Shown here piece by piece: positions 1 to 10,849 of a DNA stretch of 64,000 nt. The notes under the pieces are model-generated. The model searched no databases. It was not told where the DNA came from and saw only the letters and a list, made by a program, of their open reading frames with translations. The stretch's first letter is position 1. Each line of letters starts with the position of its first letter. The translations under genes were made by a program, and so were the position numbers. This DNA is from Persicimonas caeni. GTDB lineage: Bacteria > Myxococcota_A > Bradymonadia > Bradymonadales > Bradymonadaceae. Where the stretch lies: positions 5,235,074 through 5,299,073 of the forward strand of contig NZ_CP041186.1 in assembly GCF_006517175.1 (NCBI RefSeq), in the 5' to 3' direction.

Positions 1-3000
1 CTGCGCCGCGACAGCGACGACCTGAAGATGTGGTGGAGCGGGCGCGGGTTCAGCGAGTTCGAGCTCGAGCGCCTCTTCGACTTCCTGCTGATGAGTGAGG
101 ACGAGCCGGGGTGTGCCGACACGATCTTGTTGGCGCGCGGGGTCAACGCGATGCTGCACTTCAAGCCCGCCAAGATCGTCATCGCATCGGGCGACGGCAC
201 CCTCGACGGATCGGCGCAGGTGGTGATCTCGCGCGACGGCGACATCGTGGTCCAAGAGCCGCCCGAGCCCATCGGCGGTGTGAAGATCCACGGCGACGGA
301 CTGTACAATTCGCTGCTCGCTCCCGAGCCCGAGCAGCAGTTGGGCGACCGCGAGGTGCAGTTGCTGCGCGAAAAGGTTATCGCTCCGGGCGTGCAGGTGA
401 TGCTCAACGGGCATTTTATCTCCGATTGGAGCAGCGCCTACATCGAGCAGCGCGTCTGGCAGAGCGCGTATATCGCGATCGAGGAGGACGACCTGTACGG
501 GCGGCTGTGGGAGGCGCCCCATGGCGGCCGCGGCGAGTTCGACCTGATGACCTACGGGGTCAAGGTCGAGCGCGTCGCGCGTGAGGATGCGCCGTTTTAT
601 GCGTTGCACGGGGCGGTCAACTTCGACCGGCTCAACAAGACGGCCGACCACGCTAAGATTGTGCGCGACGAGGTGCTCGAGGAGTTGTGGGCGCGGCTTC
701 GGCCCTACGCCGAGGCGCTGCACGCCGACCACGACCAGATCACCTACAATATTCGGCCTCTCGACGGGACCCTGTTGAGCCCGCCGGAGCTCGTCGAGCT
801 CATCCAGACTCACGAGCGGGCGGTCGTGGTGCCTCCGCAGGTGCTTCGCGACGGTCAGGCGAAGGCGGCGCGTCGGATCGGTGAGGCGCTCGAGGCGCCG
901 GTGTTGCTCGTGTCGCCCGACGAGCGGCCGACGTTGCGCGCGTTGGCCGGAACGAGCCTCGAGCTCGTCGAGCCGCGTCTGGACGAGCAGCGTGACGTTG
1001 ACGTGTTTACCGGACCGGTGGCGGGACCGCCGCCACGGCCCTGGCTCGTCGAGCCGGTGAGCGTCGAGTCCATCCCCGTCACCGAGTTCATCGAGCACAT
1101 GTGCGACGTCCATCACCTCGACGACGTCGACCAGCACGACAAGCAGGCGCGTGCGAGGCTGTCGCGGACGCTCGGCTCGGTGGGCGAGGTGTTCATGCGC
1201 GTCTACACCCCGGCGGGCGACACCGAGGCCGGCGTCTTGAACAAGCGCTGGGTCAAGCTGCTCGTGTGCGAGCGCGAGGTCTACAGCGCGCGGTTTCCCT
1301 CTCCCTTCGCCGGCCACGAATTGTTCATCGAGCTTCCGCCGGCGTCGCCGACGTTGCTCGATCGCAAGGTCGCCACGGACGCCGGACAGGTGTCGATCGC
1401 CGAGCTCGTCGCGCGCACTTGTGTCGAGCTGGCTCGCCATCGCCTCGAGGAGGCCAATGCCCGCGCCCTGGCCGCCCTGAGCCGCGTCGAACTCGAGCCG
1501 GGCTCGGCCAGCTCGCGCATGGCGCTGCACACGTTGAGCCGCACCGCGATGTTGCGTGTGCGCGGCGGGGTGATCGAGGTGTCGACCTTCGACGAGAAGC
1601 GCGCGCCGCTGCTCGATATGCCGTTGTTCGAGACGCTTGGAGGCGAGCCTGCTGGTCGAGCCGTCAGTGCGCGTGACCTCGCCGCTTTGCTCCGACGCAG
1701 CCGCGGTCTGCTCTTTGGCGTGCGCTCGTCGGACCCCGAGCTCCCCGCAGGACTCGAGCCGGAGGACGTCTTGGTGTTGGACGCCGAGCAAGAACAGCTG
1801 CTCGTGGCCACCCTCGGCGCCGACTGTTACGTGCGCGTCGACTTGGCCGAAGAGGCGCGCAACGCTCCAAACGCACGCTGGGTCGAGCAGGAGCGCCGGC
1901 GCCATCAGCGCCGCGCGACTTGGCGTCAGTGCCTGCAGCACTCGTTGTGTGGGCGCACAGAGGGCTTCGAGCCGGCGCAAAGGCTGGTTATCGACACGGC
2001 CGACGGCGGCCGCTGCTCGTTCGCCGACGTGGTCGCGCGTTTCGAGCGCGGCGAGTCGGTGGTGATGTTCGACGGTCGCGCGGTCGACTCCGTCCCTCCG
2101 GCTGGAGAGGGTGTCGAGCGCGGCGATGCGGCCGAGCTTCGCATGAACCCGTTTCTGTTCTACCTGCTCGCCGAGCACCTGCCGCTCGCGGGCGCGTTCG
2201 ACTACGACTTGTCTCACGCCGAGGCCGAGCAGAACCCGCGCACTCCGAAGGACGCCTTTATTGACGAGGAAGTGATCGAAGATCGTCGCGTCAGCGGCGT
2301 GGTCGGGCTGCCGGTCGACGAGGTGGCCGAGCCGGCCATCGCCATCGTCGAGGCGGAGACCGGGCGGGTCCACCGGTTGCGCGAACCTTCGCGTGAGCTG
2401 CGCTTAGTAGGGCGATTGGTGGTGCGTGAAGCCCAACTCGTCGAGTCGCCGGGTTTTCTCGAGGAGTTGATCGTCGAGCACGGCGAGTCGCTGCTCGACA
2501 GGCTCGCGCGCAGGCTGCCGAGGTTGGAGCGCTCCGAGGAGCGCGAACGCGTGACCCGCGCGCTGCTCGAGTTCGCCGGCCAAAAGATTCAGTTGCGCGC
2601 CTCGGCCGACGGTCGATTCGACTGGCAGGTCGCCCATCCGCTCGCCCTGCGCATCCTCGACATTCCGATCTTCCCGGGCCGTCGCGGCGCGCCCGTCTCC
2701 GGGCTGCGCGTGATTCGTCACCTGTGCGCCCAGGCCAACTCGAGCGGGACCACCCCCGACGTCGACGAGTTGCTCGCCGACCAGACGCCGGAGTTGCTGC
2801 GCCGTTGGATCGCGCGCTACGTCGACTTCGAGCGCGTCTATCGCGCGGCGCCGGCGAAGGTTGGAAAGGACGATGCGGGGCTGGAGTTTGCCGGCGGCGA
2901 GCAACTGCTCGAGGTGCTCGAGTATTGGCTCGAGGAGCTGCGGCCCGACCGCGGCGAGGGCGAAGACATGCCCAGGTACGAGCTCGCATGGGCCGACGTC

Positions 3001-3282
3001 GAGTACGGCTGGGCCGAACCGCCGGAGCCCGGATGGGTCCACAAGCTGTATCGTCCCCACCACGGCCTGCTCAACCGCGAGGCACCCTTGGTCGCCCGGG
3101 CGGTCGAGCAGCCCTCGGCGGAGACGATCGCCTGGCTGTTATTCGTGATCTACGCCGGCATCAACAAGGTCTTGGAGCCGGTGACCAACGAGCACGAGCT
3201 CGAGTTCCAGCGTCGGGTGGCCGACGCGCTCGAGTCGGGGCGGCTGGGCGTCACTTCAGATGGACACGTCTCTACAGATTGA
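1..3282 (+). CDS. Large unrecognised protein, 5' end outside the window
   Basis: The reading frame is open from base 1 and ends in TGA at 3280-3282, so at least 1093 residues are visible and the true start lies upstream. An ATG at base 28 is internal-looking, because coding-like residues (LRRDSDDLK) precede it without a stop. No signal peptide or membrane segment is visible. The sequence is acidic with many Glu-Leu-Val and Asp-Glu-Leu runs typical of this genome. I do not recognise a domain. A stretch near residues 210-240 (ALHGAVNFDRLNKTADHA) is followed by a helical region, which might suit the linker of a GHKL/HSP90-like ATPase whose N-terminal ATPase domain is missing here. That is a guess. 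Its last 11 bases overlap the end of the convergent lipoprotein gene. Confidence 0.75.
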   Translation: MRRDSDDLKMWWSGRGFSEFELERLFDFLLMSEDEPGCADTILLARGVNAMLHFKPAKIVIASGDGTLDGSAQVVISRDGDIVVQEPPEPIGGVKIHGDGLYNSLLAPEPEQQLGDREVQLLREKVIAPGVQVMLNGHFISDWSSAYIEQRVWQSAYIAIEEDDLYGRLWEAPHGGRGEFDLMTYGVKVERVAREDAPFYALHGAVNFDRLNKTADHAKIVRDEVLEELWARLRPYAEALHADHDQITYNIRPLDGTLLSPPELVELIQTHERAVVVPPQVLRDGQAKAARRIGEALEAPVLLVSPDERPTLRALAGTSLELVEPRLDEQRDVDVFTGPVAGPPPRPWLVEPVSVESIPVTEFIEHMCDVHHLDDVDQHDKQARARLSRTLGSVGEVFMRVYTPAGDTEAGVLNKRWVKLLVCEREVYSARFPSPFAGHELFIELPPASPTLLDRKVATDAGQVSIAELVARTCVELARHRLEEANARALAALSRVELEPGSASSRMALHTLSRTAMLRVRGGVIEVSTFDEKRAPLLDMPLFETLGGEPAGRAVSARDLAALLRRSRGLLFGVRSSDPELPAGLEPEDVLVLDAEQEQLLVATLGADCYVRVDLAEEARNAPNARWVEQERRRHQRRATWRQCLQHSLCGRTEGFEPAQRLVIDTADGGRCSFADVVARFERGESVVMFDGRAVDSVPPAGEGVERGDAAELRMNPFLFYLLAEHLPLAGAFDYDLSHAEAEQNPRTPKDAFIDEEVIEDRRVSGVVGLPVDEVAEPAIAIVEAETGRVHRLREPSRELRLVGRLVVREAQLVESPGFLEELIVEHGESLLDRLARRLPRLERSEERERVTRALLEFAGQKIQLRASADGRFDWQVAHPLALRILDIPIFPGRRGAPVSGLRVIRHLCAQANSSGTTPDVDELLADQTPELLRRWIARYVDFERVYRAAPAKVGKDDAGLEFAGGEQLLEVLEYWLEELRPDRGEGEDMPRYELAWADVEYGWAEPPEPGWVHKLYRPHHGLLNREAPLVARAVEQPSAETIAWLLFVIYAGINKVLEPVTNEHELEFQRRVADALESGRLGVTSDGHVSTD

Positions 3283-4216
3283 CGCTGCTCTGGCCGCTGA
3301 GCCCGCTGGCGATGACGATGCAATGATCTCCCGAGCGGGTGCACTTGTAGACCTGGTAGCTCTCGTCGGTGGCGAATTGGTCGCAGGCCGAGTCGTACTC
3401 GCCGATTTCGACGACCATGCCATCGGTGAGCTCGATAGATGAGCCCGCGGCGGAGAAAACGACGCGCAGCGTGGCGCCGTTGCACCCCAGCGAGACGTAC
3501 TCGGGTGACTCTTGTTCGTCGCCGGTGCACGTGGCGCTGGTCGCCGAGTTGATGACGGAGGGGTCGTCGTATTGATTGCCCGCGATAGGTGTAAGGTTGG
3601 CCTCGTCGACTTGGCCCATGGCGATGGGGGTGCCATCGGCGGCGAACAGCTGAACCCCGAAGATGTCCGCGCCGGGCGACGGCGAGGTCGCCTTGCAGTC
3701 GAGCGCGCCCTGGGAGGTGGTGTCTTCGATGACGATGCTGCCGTACACGAGCGACGTGCACTGATTGTCTTCGCAAACCTCTCGAAAACCGCACTCGTTG
3801 TCGGTGGTGCACTCGGCTTCGACACACGCTCCGTCGACGCACTGCTCGCCGCTGGAGCAGGTGATATTCGCGCAGGAATCTGCGTCGGAGGGTGTATCGG
3901 TAGTGTCCGTCGTGTCGACCGCGTCTGTTACGTCGGAGGTGTCGGCCGAGTCGGGACCGACGTCGACGCTGGTGTCTCGCTCGGCGTCTTGGGCGACGTC
4001 GCGAGCGTCGGCCGTGGCGTCTGAGGCGTCGACGTTCGCCCCGACGCGCACGCACTGCTTGAGCTCGGAGCCGTCCCCGACAGGCACGCATTCGAAGCCC
4101 GACAGGCAATCGCTGGGGCCCGTGCAGCTAAAGGGGAGCTCTTCGACGTTCAAATCGGTTTGGCAGGCCGACAGCAGGGCGGCTGTCACCGTCATCAGTA
4201 CAATCAAGCGAGGCAT
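3272..4216 (-). CDS. Secreted Cys-rich lipoprotein
   Basis: This 314-residue protein starts with a lipoprotein signal peptide; the lipobox LLSAC gives a predicted lipidated Cys at about residue 18. A Cys-rich segment follows (CTGPSDCLSGFECVP), then an Asp/Thr/Val-rich low-complexity linker (about residues 65-100). A second Cys-rich block (CSSGEQCVDGACVEAECTTDNECG) comes next, and then a beta-rich C-terminal domain. The Cys spacing resembles the small disulphide modules common in myxobacterial surface lipoproteins. Function is unknown. It lies 10 bp downstream of the TPR gene on the same strand, so the two are probably co-transcribed. Its stop codon (3272-3274) lies inside the end of the opposite-strand gene. 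Confidence 0.8.
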   Translation of the reverse strand: MPRLIVLMTVTAALLSACQTDLNVEELPFSCTGPSDCLSGFECVPVGDGSELKQCVRVGANVDASDATADARDVAQDAERDTSVDVGPDSADTSDVTDAVDTTDTTDTPSDADSCANITCSSGEQCVDGACVEAECTTDNECGFREVCEDNQCTSLVYGSIVIEDTTSQGALDCKATSPSPGADIFGVQLFAADGTPIAMGQVDEANLTPIAGNQYDDPSVINSATSATCTGDEQESPEYVSLGCNGATLRVVFSAAGSSIELTDGMVVEIGEYDSACDQFATDESYQVYKCTRSGDHCIVIASGLSGQSSVNL

Positions 4217-4226
4217 GGCATATCTC

Positions 4227-5000
4227 CTAGAAGCGGCCCGACAAGCTCAGTCCAATCGAATCAGCGCTCAAGCCCACCGACACCGAGGCGTCGGCCTGGT
4301 CGGGCGCCGTGAACACCAGGTAGGTGCCCACCCCTGCGCCCACCAAGCCGGCCGCGATCATGGCGGCGCCCACCGAGTCGAGGGTGTTGGCGTCGTCTTC
4401 GAGTTGCTGGGCTTCGGTCTGGGAGACCGAGGTGATCAGTCCGTCCTGGCGTTGGGCCTCGCGCACCTCGTCGCGCTTGCCCTCGGCGGCGAAGTGCAGC
4501 CCGACGCCGGTGCCCGCGACGGCCAACCCGGCCGCGGTGGCCGTCCAGCCCCATAGCTCGTGCGAGTTCATGCCCGCGGTTTCAGGACCGGCCTCGGCCG
4601 GCTCGACGACGCACTCCTGCTCGACCTCGGCCAGGTATTCTCGGGCCTTGTCGGTGACCAGCTTCTCGGGCGGATTGGCCACCGGCGGGGCGACGATGGC
4701 TCGCTCGAGCGCGCTCTTGGCCTTCTCGCACTTGCCCATCTTCTGGTAGGCGCGCCCCAGGTTCAGGTACGTCACGTTGAGCTCACCGAGCAACAAGGAC
4801 TGCTCGAAATGGGCCACCGCGCGTGCATAATTCTCTTCGATGAGATGCTCGACACCTTCGTCGTTCAGTTTCTGTTGCTCGTCGGACGGAGTCACCGGCT
4901 CGGACGTCGGCTGCTCCTGAGCCCAGCCGAAGGCCGGGAGAAAAAAAAGGAGCGCGGCAATAGCGATGCTCGCGAGCACCACGTGGGTTGGTCGTTTCAT
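4227..5000 (-). CDS. Exported TPR protein with two C-terminal hydrophobic segments
   Basis: This 257-residue protein has an N-terminal signal sequence ending near FGWAQ. A TPR-like region (about residues 45-135) includes ALERAIV and YLNLGRAYQKMGKCEKAKSAL. Two Gly/Ala-rich hydrophobic stretches follow (about 148-170 and 208-230), the second with GAAMIAAGLVGAGVGTYLVF. The tail ends in Arg-Phe. The layout of signal, TPR, two hydrophobic helices and a short beta-like tail ending in an aromatic residue is shared with the gene at 30296-31159, so the two may be paralogues. Periplasmic or outer-membrane location is inferred. It begins a two-gene unit with the lipoprotein downstream. Confidence 0.8.
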   Translation of the reverse strand: MKRPTHVVLASIAIAALLFFLPAFGWAQEQPTSEPVTPSDEQQKLNDEGVEHLIEENYARAVAHFEQSLLLGELNVTYLNLGRAYQKMGKCEKAKSALERAIVAPPVANPPEKLVTDKAREYLAEVEQECVVEPAEAGPETAGMNSHELWGWTATAAGLAVAGTGVGLHFAAEGKRDEVREAQRQDGLITSVSQTEAQQLEDDANTLDSVGAAMIAAGLVGAGVGTYLVFTAPDQADASVSVGLSADSIGLSLSGRF

Positions 5001-5072
5001 GGCAACGTCTGGTTTGGTACAAGGCGTCTGTTGTCGTCAGTCACAGCTCGCAGCTATGAAAAGAAACCGCCT

Positions 5073-5927
5073 ATGATTCAGTCCATACATCCGCGCGTCC
5101 TCGAAGTCGAACTCGAACACCACCGCGAGTGGGCGCTGGCCTGCTGGAGCGATACCGACTCTGACGCGCTGCGCGACCAACTCGTCCGGCTACTCGAGCT
5201 GACGTTTTTGGCCGAGTACAGTCAGCAGCCGAGTATTGCGTTAGGTGAGCGCAACTTCAAGGCCGTCCAACTGTTGGTCTTCGACGAGCTGAGCCAGCCC
5301 AGCCGCGAGGTGCTCGCCGAGCTGGGATTCGACGAGACGCAGTACGTGCCCGACCAGTACGAAGAGCGCATGGCCGCCTGGCGAGAGGAGGCCGAAGCTG
5401 AAGGCGTCCACCCGCCCGAATCGCCCGTGGCGGTCTTCAAAGCTGACATCGAGCGCCCCAACGCGTCGATCTCGGACAAGATCGAGCAGATCCAGCGCCA
5501 GATGATCGATCAACTCGACGGAGAGGTCTTCGGCGAGACGCCCGGCGGTCCCTCCAAGCTCATGGCGACCTATTTTCGCCAGCACTTCAACACCACGATC
5601 ACCCCCGACCGAAAGGGGCTTCACTCCTTCGAGCTCTTCTTGATTCAGGAGAAGGCGCACACGCTGCGCTGGATGCCCCCGCTGCTCTTTCAGGGACTGT
5701 GCGACTTCGTGGGCGTCTTGCTGCAAGCCGAGTACAACTTGAACGTGCAGTGGGCGCTGTCGACGCCCGACGATTCGGGGTTTGCGCCGCCGCCGGTCTT
5801 CCGCGTGCCCGCCTCGGGCGGCGGCTACGAGCATATCCCCATCGGCAAATTGATCATCGAGTGGTGCGTGCTGCCGCAGCCCGAGGAGACGCCCACGCTC
5901 GCCCAGCGCATCGAGGAGGTCGTGTAG
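5073..5927 (+). CDS. Conserved-looking hypothetical protein
   Basis: The frame is open further upstream, but the ATG at 5073 starts a 284-residue protein that begins MIQSIHPRVLEVELEHH. Upstream residues in the frame are antisense to the TPR gene, so 5073 is the best start. The protein is acidic, soluble and has no signal peptide. It contains RNFKAVQLLVFDEL and a central IEQIQRQMIDQLDGE helix, and ends about two bases before the next start. I do not recognise it. The tight spacing suggests translation coupling with the hydrolase-OsmC fusion that follows. Confidence 0.8.
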   Translation: MIQSIHPRVLEVELEHHREWALACWSDTDSDALRDQLVRLLELTFLAEYSQQPSIALGERNFKAVQLLVFDELSQPSREVLAELGFDETQYVPDQYEERMAAWREEAEAEGVHPPESPVAVFKADIERPNASISDKIEQIQRQMIDQLDGEVFGETPGGPSKLMATYFRQHFNTTITPDRKGLHSFELFLIQEKAHTLRWMPPLLFQGLCDFVGVLLQAEYNLNVQWALSTPDDSGFAPPPVFRVPASGGGYEHIPIGKLIIEWCVLPQPEETPTLAQRIEEVV

Positions 5928-5929
5928 CC

Positions 5930-7180
<1,251 letters not shown>

Positions 7181-7187
7181 TCGATTG

Positions 7188-8873
7188 TCACCAATCAACC
7201 CGCCGCGGATTCACCCCAAACCGCTCACCCCAGCAATAAATATCCCCGTCGACCGTCAGCGCACACGTCGTCCGATCACCCGCGTCCACGCTCGCGACCG
7301 GCGGCAGGCCGCGCACGGCGACCGGGGTGGGCGCGGCGGTCGTCGTGCCGTCGCCCAATTGCCCCTTGGAGTTGTCGCCCCAGCACTTCACCTTGCCTTC
7401 ATCCTCCGTGCCGCGCTCGCCGGCGACCACGCACGTATGACGCGCTCCGGCGGTCAGGTCGGTGGCGTCGGTGAGCTCGAGCACCTTCTGCGGGCTGGTG
7501 AGCTCGCGCAGCAAGTCGACGCCCAGCTGGCCGTGTGAGTTGCTTCCGAAGCATTTGACCGACCCGGAGCGTTGCAGCACGCAGGTGTGCTCTTCGCCGG
7601 CGGCGACGTCGACCGAGTCGGCGAGCATCGGGATGAGGCGGACCTCGTCGCGGTTGGTGGTGGTGCCGTCGCCGAGCTGTCCCTGGGCGTTGTTGCCCCA
7701 ACAGGCGATTTGCCCGTCGGCGACGATGGCGCAGCGGTGGTAGTCGCCCACGGCGACCTTCGTCGCGCCGCTCAAATCTTCGACAAGCGTCGGCACCGAG
7801 AAGCCGTGCGGCCCCCAGCAGCGAACGCCGCCGTTGGAGGTGACCGCGCAGCCCGTGTAGTTGCGAATGTCGAGGTCGACCGCAGCGCTGATCTGCTGCC
7901 AGCGCGTCGGCCGGTGGCGTTCGGTCAGCGGCGCCTCGGCGACCTGTCCCTGGCCGTTATAGCCCCAGCAGAAGACCTCGCCGTTTTGGGTCATCGCGCA
8001 GCTGAATCCGTCGGCAGCGGCGATCTTGGCCGTCTCATCCATCCACAACGCGTCGACCGGGCGCTCGGTGCTCTGGGTGGTGCCGTCGCCGAGCTGGCCG
8101 TAGGTGTTCTGGCCCGCGCAGCGCACCTGCCCGTCGCTCAAGGTCACGCACATGTGGTCGGCGCCGACCGACACGTCGACCGCCTCGACACACTGCGACT
8201 CGCTGCAGGCGACCTCGCAGCTATTCGAGCACGCTCCGCAATGGTCGGCGTCGCGATACAGGTCGCGGCAGGTGTCGCCGCAGCTAAATCCGTCGGGGCA
8301 GTCGCAGCTGTTAGCCAGGCATACCGCCTCCTCGCCGCATAGATTCGTCGAGGCGTCGCCCTCGTCGATCAACCCGTCGCAGTCGTTGTCGGCGCCGTCA
8401 CAGATCTCTTCGGAGCTCTCGCAGGTGCAGAACTTGCCGTCGGCCGGGTAGAGCGTCTCACACGCCCAGCCCGAAGGACACTCCGAGGCTACGCTGCAGC
8501 CCACGGTGCACACACCGCGAAGCTCGCCGCCCACGCTCGCGCAATGGCCGGAGGGGCAGTCGTTGTCGGAGTTGCAGGGAATGCCGATGCCGTCTTGCTC
8601 GGGGCGGCGAGGGGGGCCGCCGATGTCACGCTGATCGGATACATCGCCGCCGGAGGCGTCGGTCGCTCCCGACGTGTCGATGCCCGCACCGGCGTCACTC
8701 ACGCCGGCGTCCCATCCGCTCGAGGCGTCCTGGGGAGAGTTGTTGGCGTTGTTGACCAGAGAGTCGTTGCTCAAAATGCCTGCGGTCGAGTCGTCGCCAC
8801 AGCCGGCCAACAGAGCCAAGCAGAGGATCCCCAGCATCAACAGTATACATCTTCGGTGGGCGGGTGCGTTCAT
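7188..8873 (-). CDS. RCC1-repeat lipoprotein with MopE-like metal-binding motif
   Basis: The start chosen is the ATG at 8873, which gives a lipoprotein signal (LCLALLAGC, lipidated Cys near residue 24) and a 561-residue product. An Asp/Ser/Gly-rich linker is followed by a Cys-rich zone (about residues 95-200) that includes a motif of the form [15 protein letters not shown], as in Myxococcus MopE. From about residue 205 to the end there are RCC1-type beta-propeller repeats of about 50 residues, marked by [25 protein letters not shown]. Surface location is expected. RCC1-like propellers of this type are frequent in predatory and social myxobacteria, but their ligands are unknown. It ends 7 bp from the end of the convergent hydrolase-OsmC gene. 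Confidence 0.9.
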   Translation of the reverse strand: MNAPAHRRCILLMLGILCLALLAGCGDDSTAGILSNDSLVNNANNSPQDASSGWDAGVSDAGAGIDTSGATDASGGDVSDQRDIGGPPRRPEQDGIGIPCNSDNDCPSGHCASVGGELRGVCTVGCSVASECPSGWACETLYPADGKFCTCESSEEICDGADNDCDGLIDEGDASTNLCGEEAVCLANSCDCPDGFSCGDTCRDLYRDADHCGACSNSCEVACSESQCVEAVDVSVGADHMCVTLSDGQVRCAGQNTYGQLGDGTTQSTERPVDALWMDETAKIAAADGFSCAMTQNGEVFCWGYNGQGQVAEAPLTERHRPTRWQQISAAVDLDIRNYTGCAVTSNGGVRCWGPHGFSVPTLVEDLSGATKVAVGDYHRCAIVADGQIACWGNNAQGQLGDGTTTNRDEVRLIPMLADSVDVAAGEEHTCVLQRSGSVKCFGSNSHGQLGVDLLRELTSPQKVLELTDATDLTAGARHTCVVAGERGTEDEGKVKCWGDNSKGQLGDGTTTAAPTPVAVRGLPPVASVDAGDRTTCALTVDGDIYCWGERFGVNPRRVDW

Positions 8874-9068
8874 GTGGTGCTGCGTCGATGTTGCTGTGAG
8901 TGGCGCTCGTCCTCTTGCCACGTACCCATCTCTACCGAGAATGCAAGTGCGATTCAAATTTTCGCACGATACAGCGCACTTGTGTCGGATGATCCGACTT
9001 GCCTGAATTTTTGGCTCGTGAAATTCTCCGCGTCCTACAATCGACCCGAATACACCGGAGCACCCCCT

Positions 9069-9644
9069 ATGATCCTGAGCGACCGCGACCTCAAAGAACG
9101 CCTCGACAACGACGAGATCGTCATCGACCCGCTCCTCGACCCCGACAAGCAAATCCAGCCGGCGAGCATCGACGTGCGCCTGGGTAAGGAGTTCGTGGTC
9201 TACAAGCTGCCCCACGTTGCCGCCATCGACACGCGCGACCCCGACTCCACGCGCGGCTACACCGAGACGGTGACCATCGAGGAGGGCGAATCGTTCACCC
9301 TGCACCCCGGCGAATTCGTCCTGGGCACGACCCTCGAGTGGGTCAAGATCCCCAACGACCTGGTCGCCCGCGTCGACGGCCGCAGCTCCATCGGCCGCCT
9401 GGCCGTCGTCGTCCACGCCACCGCCGGGCTCGTCGACCCGGGCTTCGAAGGCCGCATCACCCTCGAGCTGAGCAACCTCGGCCGCGTCGCCGTCAAGCTC
9501 TACCCGGGAATGCGCATCAGCCAACTCGTCTTCCACCAGATGACCAGCGAAGCCGAACGCCCCTATGGGCCGGCCCGCGGCAGCAAATACCAGGGCCAGC
9601 AAGGCCCGACGCCGAGCCGCATCTCGAACGATATTGATGAGTGA
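9069..9644 (+). CDS. dcd: dCTP deaminase, probably the dUMP-forming (bifunctional) type
   Basis: This 191-residue enzyme matches the trimeric dCTP deaminase/dUTPase fold. Motifs seen are QPASIDVRLG (about 30-39), the active-site block GRSSIGRLAVVVHATAG with VDPGFEGRITLE (catalytic Glu about 133), and the C-terminal tail YGPARGSKYQGQQGPTPSR. The tail and the HATAGLVDPGF block resemble Mycobacterium tuberculosis Dcd, which converts dCTP directly to dUMP, more than E. coli Dcd. Bifunctionality is therefore inferred. The enzyme supplies dUMP for thymidylate synthesis. The start at 9069 is the first ATG that gives the family N-terminus MILSDRDL. The 195-bp spacer to the divergent lipoprotein gene should hold its promoter. 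Confidence 0.95.
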   Translation: MILSDRDLKERLDNDEIVIDPLLDPDKQIQPASIDVRLGKEFVVYKLPHVAAIDTRDPDSTRGYTETVTIEEGESFTLHPGEFVLGTTLEWVKIPNDLVARVDGRSSIGRLAVVVHATAGLVDPGFEGRITLELSNLGRVAVKLYPGMRISQLVFHQMTSEAERPYGPARGSKYQGQQGPTPSRISNDIDE

Positions 9645-9656
9645 GGGGAGGAAGGG

Positions 9657-9732
9657 TTCACCACGGGGGGCACGGGGACACGGGGAAAGATGAGAGAAGA
9701 AGTTCCCCGCGTACCCCGTGTCTCCGTGGTGA
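9657..9732. repeat. Dispersed hairpin repeat, copy 1
   Basis: A 76-bp dyad runs from TTCACCACGGGGGGCACGG to TCTCCGTGGTGA, with the arms pairing around an A/G-rich centre. It is almost the same as copy 2 at 11406 on the other side of the IS3 element, and related to copies at 46503 and 59002. In all four cases it lies just after a gene end. Confidence 0.8.
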
Positions 9733-9799
9733 GTCAGCCGTTGATGAGTCAAGATCGGCCGTTCGGTATGTGTCAAGATAGTTGTCGCGTCTGAATTAT

Positions 9800-10849
9800 C
9801 TACGTCTCTTGTAAATTGAGCGGCGCAAGCCGCACCTCTTCGGGGCGCGTCCATCCTCGCGGCCTTCGACTCCAGCGTGCGGGATTCTTTTGGCGCGCCT
9901 GTTCATAGAGCTTTTGGCGTCTTTGTAGCAGCTCGACGTCTTCGCCCGCGTGGCGCTGCTCGGGGGTCACCCAGCCGATCCCGCTGTGATAGTGCTCGGT
10001 GTTGTACCAGCGGACAAACGCCTCGACCCACTCAGACCATTCATGCACGCCGTCGAGCGGCTTTTTGGGGTAGCCAGGCCGGTATTTGAGCGTGCGAAAG
10101 CTCGATTCGCAGTGAGGGTTGTCGTTGGAGACGCCCGGGCGGCTAAACGAAGCGGCCACCTCCAGGCGCTCCAGCGTCGCCAGAAGCGTCGAGCCCTTCA
10201 TCGCAGCCCCGTTGTCGGCGTGGATGCAAAGTCCGCTCGCCTCGACCTGTTCGGCGAGGATCGTCTTTTCAATGAGGCGGCTCGACAGCTCCATCGATTC
10301 TTGGTCTTCGACGCTAAAGCCGACGATCTTGCGGCTGAACAAGTCCATGATCCAGTAAAGGTAGACAAACCGGCCGCGTACCTGGGTGGGCAAGTATGTG
10401 ATATCCCACACCCAGACCTGGCCGGGGCTGGCGGCCACTAATTCGGGCTTCGGCCTGGGCTTCGGCGGCCGGCTTGGCTGGCGGTGGGTCATCATCTTCT
10501 CTTCGCGCAACACGCGGTAAAATGTCGACTCGCTGGCGACATACTCGCCCCGGTCGGCCAGGCTGCATACGATCTGCCGGGGGCTCACATCACAGAATTC
10601 ACGACCTGTGGCGATGGCGACCACCTGTGCTCGCTCCTCGTCGGTGAGCGCGTGCGCACACCGACTGTGGGGTCCCTGGCGAGCGTCCTCGGCCTGCGGG
10701 TCTTTTCGCCACCGCTGTATGGTGCGCTCGCTGATGCCCAGGGTCCGACAGGCCTGGGCCTGACGCGCGCCGTGGGAGACCGCCTCTGCGATCATGTCGA
10801 GGATGACTTGTCGCTCTTGCCGATCATGGGAGCGTCCTCGTCCCCCCAC
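9800..10849 (-). CDS. IS3-family transposase OrfB (DDE integrase domain)
   Basis: The 349-codon frame encodes a helix-turn-helix-like N-terminus (QACRTLGISERTIQRWRKD) and an rve/DDE catalytic core. The first Asp is in VWVWDITYLPT, the second in CIHADNGAAMKG and the Glu in NPHCESSFRTLKY. It has only a GTG at 10849 as start and no clear ribosome-binding site. It is therefore most likely made as an OrfAB fusion by -1 frameshifting at 10861-10867, in the end of orfA, as is typical of IS3 elements. Confidence 0.92.
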   Translation of the reverse strand: MGGRGRSHDRQERQVILDMIAEAVSHGARQAQACRTLGISERTIQRWRKDPQAEDARQGPHSRCAHALTDEERAQVVAIATGREFCDVSPRQIVCSLADRGEYVASESTFYRVLREEKMMTHRQPSRPPKPRPKPELVAASPGQVWVWDITYLPTQVRGRFVYLYWIMDLFSRKIVGFSVEDQESMELSSRLIEKTILAEQVEASGLCIHADNGAAMKGSTLLATLERLEVAASFSRPGVSNDNPHCESSFRTLKYRPGYPKKPLDGVHEWSEWVEAFVRWYNTEHYHSGIGWVTPEQRHAGEDVELLQRRQKLYEQARQKNPARWSRRPRGWTRPEEVRLAPLNLQET

